Shown here: positions 7,401 to 11,861 of the stretch, in pieces
Layout: the number at the start of each line of letters is the position of its first letter
Position numbering within the stretch: position 1 is the first letter of the stretch
From: Halobacteriales archaeon QS_5_70_15
GTDB taxonomy: Archaea; Halobacteriota; Halobacteria; Halobacteriales; Haloarculaceae
NCBI GenBank assembly: GCA_003022005.1
Contig: PXRQ01000118.1
Span: forward strand, 4,420-16,280
Reading direction: 5' to 3'
DNA length: 11,861 nucleotides
Made by a program: the position numbers and the translations under genes
The notes under the pieces: model-generated
The model's database searches: none
Told to the model about the DNA's origin: nothing
What the model saw: only the letters and a program-made list of their open reading frames with translations

Positions 7401-8096
7401 TCAGTCGAAGATCCGCCCCTTCGAGTCCTCGCTGAACCCGTCGCTGGCCTCGCGGGCGGCCTCGTACACCCGTGCGAGTTCGGCGATGGGCGTCTCGTGT
7501 TCGTCCACCCGGAGGTCGTGGTAGGCGGTGGTCTTCGGGGCCTTGATGGCGATGGCGGCGGAGGTGTGCCCGCGCTCGTCGCCGCCGGCCTCCCGTCCGG
7601 CCGCCAGCGCGGCGAGCAGTCGCTCGCCGATCGCCCCCTCGCTCGCGCGGTAGGCCGCGACCGGCGCGTCGACGGTCTCACGCCCGACGAGCATGTTCCC
7701 GGCGGCGGTGATCCCCTCGTCCTCCTCGACGCGGTGGCCGGCCCAGCCGTCGCAGTCCCCGCCGGTGAACGCGTAGGCGTTCCCCCGGAAGTCCACGCCG
7801 TGGACCTGTCGGAGCGAGGCGTTCTCGTCCTGTTCGAGCAGGCCGGGGAGGGCGTCGTCGACCGCGAGGTCGGGCAGGAGCGTGACCCCGCGCCGGCCGA
7901 GCCGAACGTTGACGAAACTCTGCGTGCTGATCGCGCCGTCGCCGGTGACACAGGGCGCGAGCGCACCGACCGCCGGGGCGTCGGTCGCCACGGCGACCCC
8001 GAACGTCGCCCCGGCGCTTCCGGCCGCGCCGTCGCCGCTTTCCCCGCCGTTGCGCTCGCCGTCGCCGTCCTCCCGAACGCATATCGAGAAGGTCAT
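7401..8096 (-). CDS. DUF1028 family protein (putative Ntn-hydrolase-type amidase)
   Basis: A 231-residue protein that I recognise as DUF1028. Landmarks in order are the N-terminal MTFSICVRED, a Gly/Ala-rich segment with TFGVAVAT, ISTQSFVNVRLGRRGVTLL (about 56-74), AYAFTGGDCDGWAGHRV, the ITAAGNMLVG turn, LLAALAAGREAGGDERG, and the C-terminal DLRVDEHETPIAELARVYE. The family is assigned to the Ntn-hydrolase fold but has no established substrate. Thr2 would become N-terminal after Met removal and could be the nucleophile; this is conjecture. Compared with the usual opening, a Gly/Glu/Asp-rich insertion of about 15 residues follows residue 10. ATG 8096 is the start; a weak TATA-like stretch lies about 26-30 bp upstream. 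The gene diverges from the GGT-family gene across 103 bp and sits directly after the peptide importer, so a role in cleaving imported amide or peptide compounds is plausible. No signal peptide is visible, so it is cytoplasmic. Confidence 0.88.
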   Translation of the reverse strand: MTFSICVREDGDGERNGGESGDGAAGSAGATFGVAVATDAPAVGALAPCVTGDGAISTQSFVNVRLGRRGVTLLPDLAVDDALPGLLEQDENASLRQVHGVDFRGNAYAFTGGDCDGWAGHRVEEDEGITAAGNMLVGRETVDAPVAAYRASEGAIGERLLAALAAGREAGGDERGHTSAAIAIKAPKTTAYHDLRVDEHETPIAELARVYEAAREASDGFSEDSKGRIFD

Positions 8097-8120
8097 GGAG
8101 GGCGGTGGGACCGGCGGGTG

Positions 8121-8132
8121 TTTGAGCCCACC
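8121..8132 (-). promoter_or_regulatory. Weak TATA-like element for the DUF1028 gene
   Basis: On the minus strand the sequence reads GGGCTCAAACA about 26-36 nt ahead of the ATG at 8096. It is the most AT-rich stretch at the right distance for a leaderless start, but it departs from the haloarchaeal TATA consensus, so the assignment rests mainly on spacing. Confidence 0.3.
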
Positions 8133-8167
8133 GCCGAACCAGTCCGGCCCGAATCAATCCGGCGTGT

Positions 8168-8177
8168 GGTTTTACCT
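8168..8177 (+). promoter_or_regulatory. TATA-like element for the GGT-family gene
   Basis: GGTTTTACCT has its TTTTA core at about 8170-8174. The ATG at 8200 lies about 28 nt downstream, which fits a leaderless transcript and favours ATG 8200 over the in-frame ATG at 8188. No Shine-Dalgarno-like sequence is seen before either ATG. Confidence 0.5.
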
Positions 8178-8199
8178 TTCACACGTTATGGGGGAACGT

Positions 8200-9736
8200 A
8201 TGGTACGAACGGACCTCGACGGGTTCTCCTCGCGCCGCTCGACCGTGTACGGGCGCGACGGGGTGGTCGCAACGAGCCAGCCGCTCGCGGCGGAGGCGGG
8301 CATCGAGACGCTCCGCGAGGGCGGGAACGCCTTCGACGCGGCGGTGGCGACCGCAGCGGCGCTGAACGTCGTCGAGCCGACCTCGACGGGCATCGGCGGC
8401 GACGTGTTCGCGCTCTACCGGACCGCCGACGGCGAGGTGGGGGCGATGCGGGCCTGCGGGGGCGCGCCCGAGGGGGCGACCCTCGATCGGGTCCGCGACG
8501 GCCTGGCCGCCGAGAACGGCGAGGACCCCTCCGCGGTCGAGATGCCGATGCGTGGCCCCCACACCGTCACCGTCCCGGGAACCGCCCGCGGGTGGGAGAC
8601 GACGGTGCGGGAACTCGGTCGGCTCACGCTCGCCGACGCCCTCGGGCCGGCCATCGACTTCGCGAAGAACGGCTACCCGGTCACCCAGGTCGTCTCGGCG
8701 CAGTGGCAGCACGGCGAGGAGCTGTTCATCGACGACCACGCCCGCGAGGCGTTCCTGCCCGCCGGCCGTGCCCCGAGGGTCGGCGAGACGGTGTCGCTCC
8801 CGCGGCTCGGCCGGACGATGGAGCGCATCGCCGAGGAGGGCGCGGACGTCGTCTACGAGGGCGAGGTCGCCGAGGCCATCGCGAGCGAGGTCCAGTCCAA
8901 GGGCGGGTTCATGACCGTCGAGGACCTCGCCGCGTTCGAGCCGGAGTTCCTCGACCCCGTCTCGACGACGTACAACGGCGTCGAGGTGTTCGAACCCCCG
9001 CCGAACAACCAGGGGCTCGTCGCGCTCGAGGCCCTGAATATCGCCGAGGAGATCGGCGCCGGCGAGCACCCGGCCGGCTCGGTCGAGAGCGTCCACGCGT
9101 TCGCGGAGGCGATGAAGCTCGCGTTCGTCGACGGCCACCACTACATCACCGACCCCGAGTACGAGGAGATCCCCCCGCTCGCGTCGAAGGCGTACGCCCG
9201 ACAGCGGGCCGCGGGGATCGACATGGACGCGCCGTCGGAGGCGGACATCGGCGTCCCGAAGGCCCCCGCCGAGGACGCCGACACCGTCCTGCTGTGTGTC
9301 GCTGACGACGCGGGCAACGTCGTCTCGTACATCAACTCCCGGTTCGCCGGCTTCGGCTCCGGGCTCGTGGCGGGCGAGACGGGCGTCGCGCTCCAGAACC
9401 GCGGCGCGTCGTTCGGACGACTGGGCGGCGTTCGGCGTGATGGGCGGGTACATGCAGCCCCAGGGGCACGTCCAGACGCTGTCGAACGTGGTCGACCACG
9501 ACATGACCATCCAGCAGGCCCTCGACGCGCCGCGGTGGCGCTACCGCGAGGACGGCTCGCTCGCGCTGGAGGAGCGGCTCGCCGCCGACGTCGGCGCGTC
9601 CCTCGACCGGATGGGTCACGACGTCTCGGTGCTCCACTCGGGACAGTTCGGCGGCGCCGAGTTCGTCCGGAACGAGGACGGCACGCTCTCGGGGGCGGCC
9701 GAACCCAGGAAGGACGGTCAGGTCGGCGCCTACTGA
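8200..9736 (+). pseudogene. ggt: Gamma-glutamyltransferase-family Ntn hydrolase, internally deleted and frameshifted
   Basis: GGT-family enzymes cleave gamma-glutamyl amide bonds after self-processing into two subunits. The first frame gives a normal large-subunit region: VVATSQPLAAEAGIETLREG GNAFDAAVA near the start, EPTSTGIGGD, PGTARGWE, and FEPPPNNQG. Candidate nucleophile Thr362 follows in DADTVLLCVADDAGNVVSYI, then FGSGLVAGETGVALQNRGASF, ending at residue 405 (9414). The rest of the small subunit is in another frame from about 9416: DDWAAFGVMGGYMQPQGHVQ, ALDAPRWRYREDG, and the C-terminal EPRKDGQVGAY with TGA 9734-9736. The conserved stretch normally lying between these parts (proline-rich region and the KRP substrate loop), about 25-30 residues, is absent. 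The missing length must be 2 modulo 3 nt. Together 405 + 106 residues plus the gap give about 540, the family length. Without the loop, activity is unlikely. Sequencing or assembly loss is the alternative. Confidence 0.85.
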
Positions 9737-9752
9737 TGGGCGCGGACGGCCA

Positions 9753-9786
9753 CGGGGGGCGAGCCGTGTCCCAGTCCCGCCCCCCG
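9753..9786. terminator. Inverted repeat between convergent genes (possible bidirectional terminator)
   Basis: CGGGGGGCG (9753-9761) and CGCCCCCCG (9778-9786) are a perfect 9-bp inverted repeat with a 16-nt loop. It fills the 51-bp gap between the convergent GGT-family stop (9736) and response-regulator stop (9788). Position and stability suggest a shared terminator, though archaeal termination mostly depends on T-runs, which are missing here. Confidence 0.4.
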
Positions 9787-9787
9787 G

Positions 9788-11062
9788 TCAGCCCGGCTCG
9801 TCCTCCCGAGGGGTAACGTCCCGGACGAACCCCTGGATGGCGACCACCTCGCCGTCCTCCTCGATCGGGGTGACGTTTATCTCGCCGTGTGCATCCGAGC
9901 CGTCCGCCGCGAGGAGGGTCAGCTCCAGTCCGAGGACTTCCTGGCCCGCGAGCGCCGCCCGGAACCGCTCGCTCGCGCGCTCGAGGTCGTCCCCGGTGAG
10001 GTACTCCGCGAAGTGGGTGCCGATCATCTCCTCCGGTTCGTACCCGAGGAACTCCCTCGCGGCCGGCGAGACGTACTCGAAGAACCCCTCCCGGTCGCAC
10101 CGGAAGATGGTGTCCGGGCTGAGTTCGGCGATCTGCCGGAACTCCTCCTCGCTCTCGCGGAGCCGCCGCTCGGTCTCGACCCGCTCGATGGCCGTCCCGA
10201 GCAGGTTCGCCATCGTCCGCACGAACGTCACCTCGTCGTCGGTGAACGACCGGCGCTCGACGGTGTGGGCGCCGAACACGCCCCACGGCCGCTCGTCGCG
10301 GCCGATGGTGACGCTGAGCCCGCCGCGCACGCCGGCGTCGGTGAGCAGGTCGGGGCCCTCGAAGCGCTCCTCCTCGGACAGGTCCGTGACGACGACGGGG
10401 CAGTGGGCGAGCGTGTAGCCCGCCTGCGAACCCGGGTGGTCCGGGACCGTAGCCTCCCCGACCAGCCCCTCGTCCCAGCCGGTGCCGGCCACGAGCAGGA
10501 GGTCCCCCTCCTCCGGCCGGTAGTCGAGGACCTTCGCGTAGTCCGTCCCGAGCTCCTCGGCGACCGCCTCGACCGCCCGGTCGAACAGCTCGTGGAGGGA
10601 AACGCCCCCGAGGGCCCGCCGAGCGAGCGTCGCGATGACCTCCTGCTGGCGGATCTTTCGCTCCAGGATCTCCTCGGTGCGGGCCTGGCTCACGAGGTTC
10701 TCGATCCGGTTCGCGAGGATCTTGTACTGGTCCGTGCCGGTGACCTTCTGGAGGTAGTCGCTCACCCCGGCCGAGACCGCCGCGCTCGCGATCTCCTCGC
10801 TCCCCTTCCCCGTGAACAGCACGAACGGGAGGTCCGGGTCGCGCTCGCGGACCGCCCGGAGGAACTCCAGTCCGTCGGTTCCCGGCATGTCGTAGTCGCT
10901 GACCACGCAGTCGACCGACGAGGACTCGATCCGCTCCAGGCCCGCGGCCGCGCTCGTCTCGATGGTCACCGACAGGGCCTCGGACTCCCGCTCGAGCAGC
11001 ATCGCCGCCAGCTCCACGAACTCCCGGTCGTCGTCGACGTGGAGCACGTGGATGTCTCGCAT
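9788..11062 (-). CDS. Response regulator with REC, GAF and PAS domains
   Basis: A 424-residue cytoplasmic signalling protein. The REC domain (about 3-120) has the acidic pocket D10-D11-D12, phosphoacceptor D56 (VVSDYDMPGTDG), T84 (LFTGKGSEE) and K106 (SDYLQK), the form common in haloarchaeal sensor proteins. A charged, probably coiled-coil linker (about 113-140) leads into a GAF domain (about 141-295), with GTGWDEGLVG, CPVVVTDL and WGVFGAHTVERRSF. A PAS domain follows (about 303-417), with SPDTIFRCDREGFFEYVSPAAREFLGYEPEEMIG and ending VRDVTPRE. The protein stops there: no HisKA, HATPase or HTH output domain is visible. It may therefore act through a partner kinase, or descend from a longer sensor kinase. 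ATG 11062 is the start, with a good TATA box about 26 nt upstream. It converges on the GGT-family gene and has no clear link to it. Confidence 0.9.
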   Translation of the reverse strand: MRDIHVLHVDDDREFVELAAMLLERESEALSVTIETSAAAGLERIESSSVDCVVSDYDMPGTDGLEFLRAVRERDPDLPFVLFTGKGSEEIASAAVSAGVSDYLQKVTGTDQYKILANRIENLVSQARTEEILERKIRQQEVIATLARRALGGVSLHELFDRAVEAVAEELGTDYAKVLDYRPEEGDLLLVAGTGWDEGLVGEATVPDHPGSQAGYTLAHCPVVVTDLSEEERFEGPDLLTDAGVRGGLSVTIGRDERPWGVFGAHTVERRSFTDDEVTFVRTMANLLGTAIERVETERRLRESEEEFRQIAELSPDTIFRCDREGFFEYVSPAAREFLGYEPEEMIGTHFAEYLTGDDLERASERFRAALAGQEVLGLELTLLAADGSDAHGEINVTPIEEDGEVVAIQGFVRDVTPREDEPG

Positions 11063-11084
11063 TGATTCGGTAATAGACGGCCTG

Positions 11085-11093
11085 AATATAAAT
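11085..11093 (-). promoter_or_regulatory. TATA box for the response regulator
   Basis: On the minus strand ATTTATATT contains TTTATA (11087-11092), a near-consensus haloarchaeal TATA box. Its centre is about 27 nt before the ATG at 11062, predicting a leaderless or almost leaderless transcript. This is the best promoter match in the window. Confidence 0.65.
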
Positions 11094-11118
11094 CGGTTCC
11101 CCGTGTCGGACGGCTGTC

Positions 11119-11163
11119 AGACGGGGGGAGCGGCCACGGGCGACGGTAGTTCCTTCCCCCTCT
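11119..11163. other. Imperfect inverted repeat in the intergenic region
   Basis: AGA-C-GGGGGGA (11119-11129) can pair with TTCCCCCTCT (11154-11163) through about 10 base pairs, one of them G-T, with one bulged C and a loop of 24 nt. It lies upstream of the response-regulator promoter and about 115 bp before the orphan gene. Its role is unknown; a chance structure in G/C-rich DNA is possible. Nothing else stands out in 11094-11240. Confidence 0.25.
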
Positions 11164-11246
11164 GAGTGACGGATGGATGCACCCGTTCCCGTCGATCCGC
11201 TGTCGTAAGCTCAGGCCGGGCTTCTCACCCGAGGTTCACACGCCAA

Positions 11247-11262
11247 CGTTTGAACATTTTCA
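11247..11262 (+). promoter_or_regulatory. AT-rich promoter-like stretch before the 73-codon gene
   Basis: CGTTTGAACATTTTCAAG-type sequence lies about 20-30 nt before the ATG at 11279. The first part (GTTTGAAC, 11248-11255) is at the classical leaderless TATA spacing. The region is markedly more AT-rich than its surroundings. Confidence 0.45.
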
Positions 11263-11278
11263 AGAAGCATAAAGTTCC

Positions 11279-11500
11279 ATGGCCGACCCTGGGTCCCAGA
11301 TCGAGACGCTGCGAGAGCGGATCGAGGAGACCAACCGCGACTACCGGATTGCCCTCCGAGTCTTCGGCCGCCGGACCGTCAACGGCAACGGCGACGATCC
11401 GCCGGAGAGTCTGGGGTGGGTCCCCTCCGGCACGCCGCGGAACTACGACCCCGCGCCGAACCCCGCCGACATGTTCCACTGGGACGAGGATCCCTGTTGA
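11279..11500 (+). CDS. Hypothetical 73-residue protein
   Basis: I do not recognise this protein. It begins MADPGSQIETLRERIEETNR, a charged segment likely to be helical, continues DYRIALRVFGRR, and ends with a Pro/Asp-rich tail, WVPSGTPRNYDPAPNPADMF, then HWDEDPC. There is no membrane segment or signal peptide. Support for a real gene comes from the promoter-like stretch at the right distance, haloarchaeal G/C-rich third positions and an acidic composition. Its last part is antisense to the end of the transposase remnant's open frame, so the original gene may have been longer and cut by the insertion, or the tail may derive partly from the element. A 32-nt hairpin begins 13 bp after the stop. 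Confidence 0.55.
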   Translation: MADPGSQIETLRERIEETNRDYRIALRVFGRRTVNGNGDDPPESLGWVPSGTPRNYDPAPNPADMFHWDEDPC

Positions 11501-11861
11501 GCTGACCCCACCCGACGCACGTCGCGGCAGGCCGCGACGAGCGTCAGTTCGTCTCCTTGATCCCCTGTCCAGCGTGTGCGTCCCCCTTCGGGCGGTCCGC
11601 CGCGGTCGAGTCCCTCCCGCGGCGGGTCTTGGCCTTTGAAGCCGGAACACGCCTGTTGTGTTTCATCGACCTGTGTTGGCCCATCGACTGTCCGGGAGAT
11701 GCGCTCCCAGACAGTCGGAAATCCCCGGCCAGAACGCGGTTTCAACCTCTCTGAGCTGGTCGTGAAGCGTCGTGTAACAGGTGAGAGGAACCCAGTGATT
11801 TGGGTGATGCTGAGCAGTGTATCAGCGTAGAGACCGAAGGCGACGAGGAACTCACCGGGGG
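11443..11861 (-). pseudogene. IS1595/ISXO2-like transposase remnant, incomplete at both visible ends
   Basis: The minus-strand frame is open from the window edge at 11861 to a TAG at 11443-11445. From the edge it reads EFLVAFGLYADTLLSITQI and TGFLSPVTRRFTTSS, then FPTVWERISRTVDGPTQVDE, TQQACSGFKGQDPPR, a Gly/Arg-rich turn, RTRWTGDQGDELTLVAACRD and RRVGSAQQG. I recognise the segment around QVDETQQ to GDELTLVAACRD as the start of the catalytic domain of haloarchaeal IS1595-type (DDE_Tnp_ISXO2) transposases, VDE carrying the first catalytic acid. The zinc-binding N-terminus should lie beyond the window. After about 11490-11510 the similarity stops, well before the remaining catalytic residues, and the frame then runs antisense to the 73-codon gene. 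The downstream part of the element and its terminal repeat are absent, so this copy is truncated and cannot move alone. Confidence 0.7.
11514..11545. other. 32-nt near-perfect inverted repeat
   Basis: GACGC-A-CGTCGCGGC (11514-11528) and GCCGCGACG-A-GCGTC (11531-11545) pair over 14 of 15 positions around a 2-nt loop. It lies 13 bp after the 73-codon gene's stop and inside the transposase remnant, near its truncation point. It could terminate the plus-strand gene, or simply be a by-product of the LVAACRDVRR coding sequence. Confidence 0.45.

Noticed and set aside
4114..7966. Long minus-strand frames (4114-5853 and 5393-7966) over the ATPase genes
   Set aside because: They lie opposite genes with complete Walker, signature and H-loop motifs and show no domain of their own.
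8188..8190. Upstream ATG as start of the GGT-family gene
   Set aside because: The TATA-like element at 8168-8177 is only about 16 nt away, too close for this start; ATG 8200 fits the leaderless spacing better.
5767..9305. Plus-strand off-frame ORFs 5767-7524 and 7497-9305
   Set aside because: They overlap the DppF-like, DUF1028 and GGT-family genes in other frames and are Arg/Gly/Pro-rich without motifs, typical shadows.
9400..9430. Programmed ribosomal frameshift in the GGT-family gene
   Set aside because: No slippery heptamer is seen, and simple shifting would not restore the missing conserved segment of about 25-30 residues.
9887..11065. 392-codon plus-strand frame opposite the response regulator
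   Set aside because: The opposite strand has a full REC-GAF-PAS protein with catalytic residues and a TATA box; this frame has neither motifs nor promoter.
11557..11830. Plus-strand ORFs at 11557-11754 and 11576-11830
   Set aside because: They are antisense to the transposase remnant, whose minus-strand frame has clear family motifs.

Overview
The window is from a haloarchaeon (class Halobacteria). The DNA is very GC-rich, with almost only G or C at third codon positions. The proteins are acidic. The binding-protein lipoprotein carries a twin-arginine signal with a lipobox. There is a bacterio-opsin-activator-type HTH regulator, and several genes start almost directly downstream of an archaeal TATA-like element, as expected for leaderless haloarchaeal mRNAs. 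I cannot name the genus. I saw no tRNA, rRNA, CRISPR array or replication origin.

Layout. 20-712 (minus) is an HTH_10-type regulator. It is divergent from a tightly packed five-gene peptide/nickel-type ABC importer operon at 803-6934 (plus): binding lipoprotein, DppB- and DppC-like permeases, and DppD- and DppF-like ATPases, joined by 4-8 nt overlaps or a 7-nt gap. A hairpin and a GC-rich block that resembles a dispersed haloarchaeal intergenic element follow (6972-7123). Next comes a tiny one-TM membrane protein gene broken by a one-base shift in a C-run (7213-7385). It converges on a DUF1028 (Ntn-hydrolase-like) gene at 7401-8096 (minus). A gamma-glutamyltransferase-family gene (8200-9736, plus) diverges from DUF1028 and appears disrupted: a conserved segment is missing and the frame changes near 9415. 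It converges, across a 9-bp inverted repeat, on a REC-GAF-PAS response regulator (9788-11062, minus). The right end holds a 73-codon orphan gene (11279-11500) and the truncated front part of an IS1595/ISXO2-like transposase running in from the window edge (minus).

How it fits together. The importer would bring peptides, or peptide-like gamma-glutamyl compounds, across the membrane. DUF1028 and the GGT-family enzyme are both linked to the Ntn-hydrolase amidase fold and lie immediately downstream, so a peptide or gamma-glutamyl scavenging locus is the most economical reading. The divergent HTH protein is its likely regulator. If the two frame lesions are real, the hydrolytic part of the locus is decaying while the transporter is intact. 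If they are sequencing or assembly errors, the locus is complete. The response regulator, orphan gene and transposase remnant look unrelated to it.
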